The notes beneath the pieces are model-generated. The model was given only the letters and a program-made list of their open reading frames with translations. It was not told where the DNA came from and searched no databases. A DNA stretch of 32,597 bases, taken from the NCBI GenBank assembly GCA_015063955.1, contig SVTD01000017.1, forward strand, positions 1-32,597. Reading direction: 5' to 3'. The translations under genes and the position numbers were made by a program. The stretch comes from Oscillospiraceae bacterium. GTDB lineage: Bacteria > Bacillota > Clostridia > Oscillospirales > CAG-272. Of the stretch, positions 1 through 7,566 are shown piece by piece. The stretch's first letter is position 1; each line of letters starts with the position of its first letter.

Positions 1-292
1 CGGTACAGACCTCGGCGCATACCACAAGTTCCCCACATTCGGTCAGTTCGGTACATCCTACACAATCGATAACCTCGCATTCGGTTCTTACGACTTCGAG
101 ATCGTAAAGGTTGCAGGCGATATCGACGGTGACGGTGAGCTTTCTGCAGCTGACGCTACAATGATGAGACAGTACCTCGCTGGTATCATCACTGCTGAGG
201 ACTTCGTTGACGCTTCTGTTGCTGACGTAAACGGCGACGGCGCTATCAACGCTAAGGACCAGCTCATGATCAGAATCGCTCTTGCTAAATAA
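1..292 (+). CDS. C-terminal fragment of a secreted protein ending in a type I dockerin domain (5' end outside window)
   Basis: Frame 2 reads ...VAGDIDGDGELSAADATMMRQYLAGIITAEDFVDASVADVNGDGAINAKDQLMIRIALAK*: two Ca-binding dockerin repeats (DxDGDGxxxxxD, DVNGDGxxxxxD). Confidence 0.88.
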   Translation, partial: GTDLGAYHKFPTFGQFGTSYTIDNLAFGSYDFEIVKVAGDIDGDGELSAADATMMRQYLAGIITAEDFVDASVADVNGDGAINAKDQLMIRIALAK

Positions 293-326
293 TCAGTAAG
301 TAAAGATAACTGAACATAAAATTATC

Positions 327-358
327 GCGCCCCCGCAATCGCGGGGGCGCTTCTTTTA
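327..358 (+). terminator. Intrinsic terminator after the dockerin gene
   Basis: GCGCCCCCGC-AATC-GCGGGGGCGC followed by TTCTTTTAT. Confidence 0.85.
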
Positions 359-396
359 TAGGTAATAGGTAATAAGTAATAGTGAAGAAGTAATGA

Positions 397-424
397 AAAA
401 ATCCGCCGAAAAGGCGGATTTTAA
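397..424 (-). terminator. Intrinsic terminator downstream of hydF
   Basis: Minus strand AAATCCGCC-TTTT-(C)GGCGGATTTTTTC just after the hydF stop. Confidence 0.7.
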
Positions 425-427
425 AAT

Positions 428-1630
428 TTAATCTAATTCGTTTTGAATATCCGGGAAGGGGGATAGGCTTCTCTTGAGGATTCCGTGGAGAGCGGCGATA
501 GCGGTGCCGTAATTTGTCATGGGAACACCGGTATCCTGTGCGACTCTTGAGCGGTAGCGCATCTCCTTTTCCGTCAGCATACAGCCGCCGCAATGGATTA
601 TAAGTGCGTAATCTGAAACGTCGTCGGGGAAGGTATTGCCGCTTGTGAATTCAAAAACGGGCGAAACTCCCATAAACTGCCTTATCCAGCCGGGAAGCTT
701 AACACTTCCGATATCTCCGCACTGGCGGTGGTGGGTGCAGCCCTCTGAAATGAGAACGCGGTCACCGTCCTTAAGCCTTGAGAGCATAGCGGCTCCCTGT
801 ACTGCCGAGCGGAGATCTCCCTTATACCTTGCGAATAGAATTGAAAAGGACGTAAGTAGGATGCTCTTCGGCACGATCCTTGATACCTTTCCGAAAACCT
901 GAGAATCACAGATAACCATTTTTGGGGGCTCCTTGAAGGAGTTAAGAGTTTCCTCAAGCTCCGTATCTCGGCAGACGGTAGCAGTACATCCTGCATCGAG
1001 AATATCGCGGATAGTCTGCTGCTGAGGAAGGATCAGTCGTCCCTTTGGTGCAGCCTTGTCGATGGGAACAACGAGAACAACGTGATCGCAGGTAGAGAGA
1101 AGATCTGCAACAACACGGCGCTCGTTTTCCTCTTTTTTCGAAAGCTCACCGATCTTTTCCCGAAGTCTGTTGATTCCTTCGTTATCTCTCGCGCTTATGT
1201 ATATGAAATCAGCTCCCTCCGCAGGAACTTTATCGAGAAGATCAGCCTTGTTGAAAACCGTAAGGCAGGGCACGCCTCTCTTTTCCATATGCGCTTTTAG
1301 CTCAAGGTCGCTGTCACGCATACCTACGGTGGAGTCAACTACAAGTATACCGACGTCACAGGTGGCAAGAACGCGCTTTGCCTTGGCAACTCTCATCTCA
1401 CCAAGGCTGCCCTCGTCGTCTATGCCGGGGGTGTCTATTATCATAACGGGGCCGAGAGGTAAAAGCTCCATGGCTTTTTTAACAGGGTCGGTGGTGGTGC
1501 CGAGAACGTCGGAAACAACGGAAAGCTCCTGCCCCGTAACGGCATTGACAACGCTGGATTTTCCCGCATTTCGCATACCGAAAAAGCCTATGTGCAGCCT
1601 CTCGCCGCTTGCAGTTTCGTTTAGTGACAT
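428..1630 (-). CDS. hydF: [FeFe] hydrogenase H-cluster maturation GTPase HydF
   Basis: 400 aa; P-loop GMRNAGKSS, DTPGIDD, NKAD; C-terminal HydF cluster ligand motif CTHHRQC...HCGGC; sits with hydE and hydG. Confidence 0.95.
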   Translation of the reverse strand: MSLNETASGERLHIGFFGMRNAGKSSVVNAVTGQELSVVSDVLGTTTDPVKKAMELLPLGPVMIIDTPGIDDEGSLGEMRVAKAKRVLATCDVGILVVDSTVGMRDSDLELKAHMEKRGVPCLTVFNKADLLDKVPAEGADFIYISARDNEGINRLREKIGELSKKEENERRVVADLLSTCDHVVLVVPIDKAAPKGRLILPQQQTIRDILDAGCTATVCRDTELEETLNSFKEPPKMVICDSQVFGKVSRIVPKSILLTSFSILFARYKGDLRSAVQGAAMLSRLKDGDRVLISEGCTHHRQCGDIGSVKLPGWIRQFMGVSPVFEFTSGNTFPDDVSDYALIIHCGGCMLTEKEMRYRSRVAQDTGVPMTNYGTAIAALHGILKRSLSPFPDIQNELD

Positions 1631-1649
1631 TGTTTTCTCCTTTTTTTCT

Positions 1650-1673
1650 CTACTTTTCTTGAAAGAAAAGTAG
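1650..1673. repeat. Palindromic repeat family A, copy 1 (hydG-hydF junction)
   Basis: CTACTTTTCTT-GA-AAGAAAAGTAG then CAAAAGAACTTTATGTAGGGGATT; shares core and right flank with copy at 3291. Confidence 0.7.
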
Positions 1674-1773
1674 CAAAAGAACTTTATGTAGGGGATTAAA
1701 GGTTAAGATATTGTTTGTGCATAGTTTAAAGCTAACATAAACTTGATGCACAAGCCCAATACAAATACCCTTA

Positions 1774-1826
1774 TTAAAGTTTTTTGAAGTGCAGAAACTT
1801 TTTTTCAAAAAAGTTTTTGCATCCTC
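1774..1826 (-). repeat. Dispersed palindromic repeat family B, copy 1
   Basis: Minus strand GGATGCAAAAACTTTTTTGAAAAAAAGTTTCTGCACTTCAAAAAACTTT; matches copies at 18089, 23575, 24134 and 32409. Confidence 0.75.
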
Positions 1827-1827
1827 C

Positions 1828-3276
1828 TCAGAATCTGAAATCTCTTCTGTTAGAGTTCTTGATGTCCTCGATGTTCTGCTTTGCGATTGCCTTTACCTTT
1901 TCGCCGGGGATCTTTTCAAGCTCCTTTTCGATAAGAGCAAAGCCAACAGCCTGAGTTTCGGGGGTGGCGTAGTCAACGAGATACTCGGTAAGAGTCATAA
2001 GTGCGTTGGGGTGGCAGCAGTTAAGGATCTGACCTGACTTGCAAAGGCTCATAAAGCGGTCTCCGGTTCTGCCCTCGCGGTAGCAGGCGGTGCAGAATGA
2101 GGGGATATGGCCCGTTTCCATAAGCCAGCGAACCACCTCGTCAAGGGTTCTCTGGTCGGAAACGTCAAACTGCTCGGAGTCGTGGGGGCGCTCCTCCTCT
2201 GTGTAGCCGCCGACGGATGTACGGGATGCGCCGCTGATCTGGGAGATACCCATGTTGAGTGCCTCGCCGCGAACCTTTTCTGACTCACGGGTTGAGATGA
2301 TCATACCCGTATAGGGTACTGCCAGACGGATGCAGGCAATGATCTTCTTGAAGGTCTCATCGTCGATGCCGTTGTCAAACTGATCGGGGTCGATGTCGTC
2401 GGCGCGCTTCAGACGGGGAACGCTGATCGTGTGAGGGCCAACGCCGTGAACTGCCTCAAGATGCTCCGCGTGCATAAGAAGTCCTGCGAACTCATACTTG
2501 TAAAGCTCAAGACCGAAGAGAACTCCGAGACCAACGTCGTCAATTCCGCCCTCCATAGCGCGGTCCATTGCCTCGGTGTGGTAATCGTAGTCGTGCTTGG
2601 GGCCTGTGGGATGGAGCTGAAGGTAGCTTTCCTTGTGATAGGTCTCCTGGAAAAGGATGTAAGTGCCGATGCCTGCTTCCTTGAGCTTTCTGTAGTTTTC
2701 AACAGTAGTAGCCGCAATGTTTACGTTAACTCTTCTGATGGCGCCGTTCTTGTGCTTGATACTGTAGATAGTCTTGATAGACTCAAGAATATACTCAATA
2801 GGATTGTGAACGGGGTCCTCGCCTGCCTCAAGAGCAAGACGCTTGTGGCCCATATCCTGAAGGGCGATGACCTCTGCCTTTATCTCCTCCTGAGAGAGCT
2901 TTTTGCGGCAGATGGTCTTGTTTTTCAAATGATAAGGGCAGTAAACGCAGCCGTTCACGCAGTAGTTAGAGAGGTAGAGGGGGGCAAACATAACGATACG
3001 GTTGCCGTAGAACGCAAGCTTGATCTCCTCGGCGATTTTCTTCATTTCCTCGATCTTTTCGGGGATCTCGCAGGCGAGAAGCACGCTTGCCTCCCTGTGG
3101 GTAAGTCCCTTGCATTCCAGACCGTTGCCGTTCTTTTTAGGGCGGGCCTTTTCAAGAATTGCGTCGATAAGCTCGATATTGTTCTTGTTAGCCTCTGCAT
3201 ATTCGAGGGTTGCGCGGATCTCTCCGTCGTTGATAAATTCTTCAGCTTTAAGTGATTTTACGTTGTATTCAGCCAT
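1828..3276 (-). CDS. hydG: [FeFe] hydrogenase H-cluster radical SAM maturase HydG
   Basis: 482 aa; CVNGCVYC radical-SAM motif; C-terminal CTACYREGRTGDRFMSLCKSGQILNCC auxiliary cluster motif. Confidence 0.96.
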   Translation of the reverse strand: MAEYNVKSLKAEEFINDGEIRATLEYAEANKNNIELIDAILEKARPKKNGNGLECKGLTHREASVLLACEIPEKIEEMKKIAEEIKLAFYGNRIVMFAPLYLSNYCVNGCVYCPYHLKNKTICRKKLSQEEIKAEVIALQDMGHKRLALEAGEDPVHNPIEYILESIKTIYSIKHKNGAIRRVNVNIAATTVENYRKLKEAGIGTYILFQETYHKESYLQLHPTGPKHDYDYHTEAMDRAMEGGIDDVGLGVLFGLELYKYEFAGLLMHAEHLEAVHGVGPHTISVPRLKRADDIDPDQFDNGIDDETFKKIIACIRLAVPYTGMIISTRESEKVRGEALNMGISQISGASRTSVGGYTEEERPHDSEQFDVSDQRTLDEVVRWLMETGHIPSFCTACYREGRTGDRFMSLCKSGQILNCCHPNALMTLTEYLVDYATPETQAVGFALIEKELEKIPGEKVKAIAKQNIEDIKNSNRRDFRF

Positions 3277-3290
3277 GGTGGTACCTTTCT

Positions 3291-3316
3291 GCTACTTTCT
3301 TTGAAAAGAAAGTAGC
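3291..3316. repeat. Palindromic repeat family A, copy 2 (hydE-hydG junction)
   Basis: GCTACTTTCTTT-GA-AAAGAAAGTAGC perfect 12-bp arms, followed by AAAGAAACTTTATGTAGGGAATT. Confidence 0.75.
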
Positions 3317-3364
3317 AAAGAAACTTTATGTAGGGAATTGTTTATATTTTGTTTTTTTATTCTT

Positions 3365-3413
3365 GTAGGGGCGACCTGTGGTCGCCCGCGGGCGCACGCA
3401 GTGGCGCCCCTAC
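3365..3413. repeat. GTAGGGGCG...CGCCCCTAC hairpin repeat family D, copy 1
   Basis: Terminal inverted repeats GTAGGGGCG/CGCCCCTAC with nested GCGACC-TGT-GGTCGC. Confidence 0.7.
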
Positions 3414-3432
3414 GGTTGATTTATCAACCGCT

Positions 3433-4479
3433 TTACTTTGCATCGCCGCGTGCGCAGACTATTTCAGCACCGATGGCGGCCATTTTTTCTTTCAAAAGCT
3501 CCAAAGCCTCTGCGCTTTCGGCTCCTTTTGTCAGCTTGTTGTTATAAAGAGTGTACTTTGCCTTTGCATCCTCGGGGGAAAGATTGGGCATTACTACGTT
3601 TGCTCCCGAAAGGATTCCCTTTTCCCGTCCGTTTTCCTCGAGAGTGCCGAGGGCGGTGGTGGCGGGTAGAAGGATCGCAGGCTTAATAAGTCTGATTATA
3701 GACAGCAGGTAGCAGGTAAGGTCAACGCTCCCTGCAGAGCAGTCTTTGTATTCGGTGTCCTTGTGGGGGATAAAGGGGCCGATTCCGCACATATGAGGGG
3801 AAAATTCCTCGATAAATTTAAGATCCTTTGCAAGATGGTCTACAGTCTGCCCGGGAGAGCCTACCATAAAACCGCATCCCACCTGATAGCCTATATCCTT
3901 GAGGTCACGAAGGCACCTCATTCTCTCGCTGTATGAAAGAGACGAGGGGTGGAGAAGAGCGTAGTGGTTGGGATCAGCCGTTTCGTGGCGGAGAAGATAG
4001 CGGTCTGCCCCCGCACCGTAGAGCTTTTCGTAGCTTTCGCGGCTTCGCTCACCCAAGGAAAGAGTAACAGCGCAGTCGGGATAGCGGCGCTTTATTTCTT
4101 CAATAAGGGGACAAAGCACCCCGTCTGTAAAATATCCGTCCTCGCCGCCCTGCAAAACGAAGGTGCGAAAGCCGAGCTCGTGGCCCCGTTCACAGCACAA
4201 AAGTATTTCCTCGGGGGTAAGGCGGTATCGGCTGCAGTTGTGATTGCTTTTTCTGATCCCGCAGTAGCGGCAGTCGTTTTTGCAGATATTTGATATTTCG
4301 ATCAGTCCTCGGATGAAAACAGCCTTGCCGTATACCTTTTCCTTTTCTAAAAGGGCGAGAGCTGCCGCATATTCGCGAGCGTCGGGTGAATATCCTTCAA
4401 TCAGCTCCTTGTATTCGGAGACCTTTAAGGTGCGGGTTTTTATAAGGGTGTTGAAAAGTGAGCGGATCCTGTCAGTCAT
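3433..4479 (-). CDS. hydE: [FeFe] hydrogenase H-cluster radical SAM maturase HydE
   Basis: 348 aa; CKNDCRYCGIR radical-SAM motif, BioB-like; adjacent to hydG; overlaps upstream gene by 8 nt. Confidence 0.95.
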   Translation of the reverse strand: MTDRIRSLFNTLIKTRTLKVSEYKELIEGYSPDAREYAAALALLEKEKVYGKAVFIRGLIEISNICKNDCRYCGIRKSNHNCSRYRLTPEEILLCCERGHELGFRTFVLQGGEDGYFTDGVLCPLIEEIKRRYPDCAVTLSLGERSRESYEKLYGAGADRYLLRHETADPNHYALLHPSSLSYSERMRCLRDLKDIGYQVGCGFMVGSPGQTVDHLAKDLKFIEEFSPHMCGIGPFIPHKDTEYKDCSAGSVDLTCYLLSIIRLIKPAILLPATTALGTLEENGREKGILSGANVVMPNLSPEDAKAKYTLYNNKLTKGAESAEALELLKEKMAAIGAEIVCARGDAK

Positions 4480-4729
4480 CGCTCACCACGTTGGAATAGG
4501 CGGTCTTACAGCTTACGCCTTTAAGGTTTCCAACCTTTCCCGCAAGAGCGGCGATAGTATCCTGAGGTGCGTCAATGGCGATGGAAACGATATGAACGCC
4601 CTTTTCCTTATAGGGGACGCCCATTCTGCCGATGATAAACTCACCGTATTCCGTAAGAAGGGCGTTGAGGGGCTCCGCGCTTTCGCGGTTTTCAACGATT
4701 ATTCCCATAACAGCTATTCTCTTTGCCAT
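4472..4729 (-). CDS. TM1266-family putative iron-only hydrogenase system regulator (ACT-like/NikR C-terminal-like)
   Basis: MAKRIAVMGIIVENRESAEPLNALLTEYGEFIIGRMGVPYKEKGVHIVSIAIDAPQDTIAALAGKVGNLKGVSCKTAYS; ATG at 4729 preceded by GGAGG; first gene of hyd operon. Confidence 0.88.
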   Translation of the reverse strand: MAKRIAVMGIIVENRESAEPLNALLTEYGEFIIGRMGVPYKEKGVHIVSIAIDAPQDTIAALAGKVGNLKGVSCKTAYSNVVSDD

Positions 4730-4740
4730 ATTGACCTCCA

Positions 4741-4855
4741 CAAATAAAAAATGCCGCAGTTGTCCTGCAGCATTTGAAAAGGGTACAGCTACCCCGAAGT
4801 TTTATTTTCAAACACCCTTTCAATCGGAACGAAAGAACCTTATGTCAGGACACCT
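4741..4855 (-). ncRNA. Candidate cis-regulatory structured leader with intrinsic terminator (riboswitch-like) of the hyd maturation operon
   Basis: Minus-strand leader has P1 TGTCCTG/CAGGACA (4846-4852 with 4761-4767), P2 TTCTTTC/GAAAGGG, P3 TTTGAAAA/TTTTCAAA capped by GGGTA-GCTG-TACCC, and terminator TGCTGCAG-GACAA-CTGCGGCA + TTTTTT whose 5' arm overlaps P1. Confidence 0.68.
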
Positions 4856-4857
4856 TA

Positions 4858-4886
4858 ATTTTATCATGAAAATCATTTTTTGTCAA
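4858..4886 (-). promoter_or_regulatory. Sigma-A-type promoter of hyd maturation operon
   Basis: Minus strand TTGACA (4886-4881), 17 nt, TAAAAT (4863-4858). Confidence 0.75.
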
Positions 4887-4959
4887 GATAGGTATTAAAC
4901 TCTTGCATTAAAGAAATAACGGTGGTATACTAATAAAAAATATTGAAAGGAAAACAAAA

Positions 4960-5430
4960 ATGAAAAAGTTTTTTGCAGATTTTAAAGCCTTCATTATGAA
5001 GGGCAATATCATCGATATGGCAGTCGGTGTTGTAATCGGCGGCGCCTTCGGTAAGATCGTTACTTCTCTCGTTAACGATATCATCACACCTCTCGTAAGC
5101 ATCCTCACAGGCAAGGTAAGCCTTACCGAGCTCAAGTGGGTCATAAACGAAGCAGTTCTTGCAGAGGACGGTGTAACCGTTGTTACCCCCGAGCTTGCCC
5201 TTACATACGGTAATTTCCTCCAGAACATTATCGATTTCCTTATTATCGCCATCTCCATCTTCGTGGTTCTCCGTACTATGACTCTTGCTCAGAAGAAGCT
5301 CGAGAGCCTCAAGAAGAAGGAAGAGGAGGAGAAGAAGGAAGAAGCACCCAAGGAAACAGAGCTTTCCGTTCTCTGCGAGATCCGCGAGATGCTGAAAAAG
5401 CAGCAGGGCGAGGAAGAGTCCGAGGAATAA
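4960..5430 (+). CDS. mscL: Large-conductance mechanosensitive channel MscL
   Basis: 156 aa; FKAFIMKGNIIDMAVGVVIGGAFGKIVTSLVNDIITP signature. Confidence 0.97.
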   Translation: MKKFFADFKAFIMKGNIIDMAVGVVIGGAFGKIVTSLVNDIITPLVSILTGKVSLTELKWVINEAVLAEDGVTVVTPELALTYGNFLQNIIDFLIIAISIFVVLRTMTLAQKKLESLKKKEEEEKKEEAPKETELSVLCEIREMLKKQQGEEESEE

Positions 5431-5431
5431 G

Positions 5432-5457
5432 AAAAAGCACCTTAGGGTGCTTTTTTC
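5432..5457. terminator. Terminator after mscL
   Basis: AAAAAGCACC-TTA-GGGTGCTTTTTT. Confidence 0.85.
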
Positions 5458-5528
5458 GTTTTCGTATCGAAGTGCGTGGGATGCTATAATTCAGCCCTCC
5501 GTTCATCGGTTTCATTGGTAATGACCCA

Positions 5529-5557
5529 TTGACATCATTATAAAATGTTGTTATAAT
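5529..5557 (+). promoter_or_regulatory. Consensus sigma-A-type promoter
   Basis: TTGACA (5529-5534), 17 nt, TATAAT (5552-5557), upstream of lipoprotein gene at 5600. Confidence 0.8.
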
Positions 5558-5599
5558 TTACATAACCCGTGTGGGATTATAAATAAAGAGGTACATATT

Positions 5600-6802
5600 A
5601 TGAGAAGATTTCTGGCTTTGCTTTTGTCTCTTATGACAGTTCTGGCAGCATTATGCAGCTGCGGCAGTAACGATCCGAAAACAGAAACTCCGGATAAAGA
5701 TCAGATCATTGAACCCTCAGATAAGGAACCGAATGCAGAGGAAAACGACGTCGAAGACACAGGCAAGAAAATCGATGGCGAAATAATCGCGGCATCTGTA
5801 TTTTCTGAAGGACTTGCTTTTGTAGAGATCTCAGGTGAAGAGGGCAAAACCTACTGTATAGACAAAAAAGGCAACGTTGTTTTCGAATTAAATATAGATC
5901 TGTCTACAAACAGTGATATTTTTTCCGTATTTAACAACGGTCTTGCTTACGTTAACGAAGGCTTTTGTGACAAAACAGGAAAAGTTACAACACCTGCCGA
6001 CGTCGGAGCAACCGGCTTTTATTATACTGCAACTTTAAGTGCCGGATATATTATTGCAGAGGTAGTAACGTCGGATTATTCTTCTACGAGTAAAAAGCTC
6101 GGTGTGTTGAATACCGAATTTGAATGGACTGTAGAGCCGAGCGAGGAGATATATAAAAGTTTAGCCGATGAAAACGGCTATCTGGGACTTTATAACGTTT
6201 TAAATACCTCCGATTTTACTGTTGGCGACATCTATTATAACGTCGAAGTAAAGAAGGGACTGAATTTAAAAACAGGCGAGGTAATAAACGAGAGATCTGA
6301 AATAGGTGCGCCGGAGTCTTCTTTATGGATTGCGGGAAGCAACAGTTTTCAGTATACGGGATACTATATTTCCGATGACAGAAGTGATCTGAGTGCGGCT
6401 ACGCTGGCTGTGGATCTGACTAAAAACGGCGTGGTATGCAGTGCAAGCTCTTTCGTTGACGGTAGGGCTGCCATCGTATATCATAATGCCGATGCAAACA
6501 AATATTACGTTACCATGATCGATGAGGCGGGAGAACACCTTTTTGAGCCTGTTGAAACAAAGTATAGCTTCGTTCGAACTGACGGAGAATACATATTAGT
6601 TACAGACGAAAGCCTTGGAAGCGGTGATCGTGGGGAGGTTTTCAACAGCAAGGGCGAAAAAACCGGAGAAATAGACGTATCCTTAGATTCTAACTACAGC
6701 TATAATTTTGATCTCTGTGACGGTGTGATCTTAGTGAGCGCAGGAAGAAACAGTACGGCGAAGGTGTATTATTTGGATGCCGAGTGTAAGGATCTGTTTT
6801 AA
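5600..6802 (+). CDS. Secreted lipoprotein, WG-repeat-like
   Basis: Lipobox LAALCSC; repeats of GLAFV...YCIDKKGNVVFEL type resembling WG repeats. Confidence 0.7.
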   Translation: MRRFLALLLSLMTVLAALCSCGSNDPKTETPDKDQIIEPSDKEPNAEENDVEDTGKKIDGEIIAASVFSEGLAFVEISGEEGKTYCIDKKGNVVFELNIDLSTNSDIFSVFNNGLAYVNEGFCDKTGKVTTPADVGATGFYYTATLSAGYIIAEVVTSDYSSTSKKLGVLNTEFEWTVEPSEEIYKSLADENGYLGLYNVLNTSDFTVGDIYYNVEVKKGLNLKTGEVINERSEIGAPESSLWIAGSNSFQYTGYYISDDRSDLSAATLAVDLTKNGVVCSASSFVDGRAAIVYHNADANKYYVTMIDEAGEHLFEPVETKYSFVRTDGEYILVTDESLGSGDRGEVFNSKGEKTGEIDVSLDSNYSYNFDLCDGVILVSAGRNSTAKVYYLDAECKDLF

Positions 6803-6839
6803 TAAGTAATATAATTACTGACAGTAATATATCAGTTCA

Positions 6840-6870
6840 AAAGAGGCGGTGGGTCACCGCCTCTTTTTTT
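6840..6870 (+). terminator. Terminator
   Basis: AAGAGGCGGTGGGTCACCGCCTCTTTTTTT. Confidence 0.85.
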
Positions 6871-6950
6871 AGTGATATTCGCCTTTGGCGAGTGGTATTG
6901 CTTTGCAGTGATATTCAGCTTTCGCTGAGTGATATTGTCCTTTGGACAGC
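6871..6950. repeat. Micro-hairpin array 1
   Basis: Units TCGCC-TTT-GGCGA, TGC-TTT-GCA, TCAGC-TTTC-GCTGA, TGTCC-TTT-GGACA separated by GTGATATT/GTGGTATT linkers. Confidence 0.75.
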
Positions 6951-6951
6951 T

Positions 6952-7338
6952 TTAAAACACCATATTTATCCCCGCTATGACGATGAGCACGGAGAAGGCG
7001 AGCTTCAGGAGCTTGGTGTTCAGGCGGTCGGTGAGGTAGGCGCCGGCTACTCCTCCTGCCATGCCGGGGAGGGCAAGGGTCAGGAGGGAGGCGGTCTCGA
7101 TATTTGAGGTGTGAGAATAGGTGACGGCGGAAACACAGCTTAGAAGAAGGACTACCGCCACCACCGAGGCAAAATTATCTCTCACGGCACCCGCACCCTT
7201 ATCCGGATTCAGGCGTCCCAGTATCCACAAAAGGATTATCCCTCCTCCCGCTCCGAGAAATCCGTTGATAAAGCCTGCCGCCACTCCTGCAGTTGCGGCT
7301 AAAGAAAAATCCTTGATGCTTTTTTTATCCGGTACCAT
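6952..7338 (-). CDS. Half-size TauE/SafE (TSUP) family membrane protein
   Basis: 128 aa; AAGFINGFLGAGGGIILL motif and four hydrophobic segments; about half the length of canonical TauE/SafE. Confidence 0.75.
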   Translation of the reverse strand: MVPDKKSIKDFSLAATAGVAAGFINGFLGAGGGIILLWILGRLNPDKGAGAVRDNFASVVAVVLLLSCVSAVTYSHTSNIETASLLTLALPGMAGGVAGAYLTDRLNTKLLKLAFSVLIVIAGINMVF

Positions 7339-7566
7339 TTTTCAGCGTCTCCTGTTTTATAAGCTTTGGCGATCCTTGCCTGCTTTTTTACTTTTTCCCT
7401 TTTTTGGTCAGTTTTATATGACCCCCTTGAAATCACGGGGAAAATCTGCTATTATTATAATGAATATTTATATGTATTGATTATTGTTTCCACCTTTTGC
7501 GCTTTTATTGCCCCCGGGTGGAGGATGCGAAAAAATAAAGATCATATCTTTTGGAGTTTATAATAA

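Noticed and set aside
2431-3255. 274-aa plus-strand ORF opposite hydG
   Set aside because: Shadow ORF; hydG motifs in the opposite strand are decisive.
4741-4855. T-box leader upstream of hyd operon
   Set aside because: No GGGTGGNACCGCG antiterminator motif and the leader is too short.
6871-6950. Micro-hairpin array as a CRISPR array
   Set aside because: Units are ~20 nt with no constant 28-36-nt repeat or unique spacers, and no cas genes are present.
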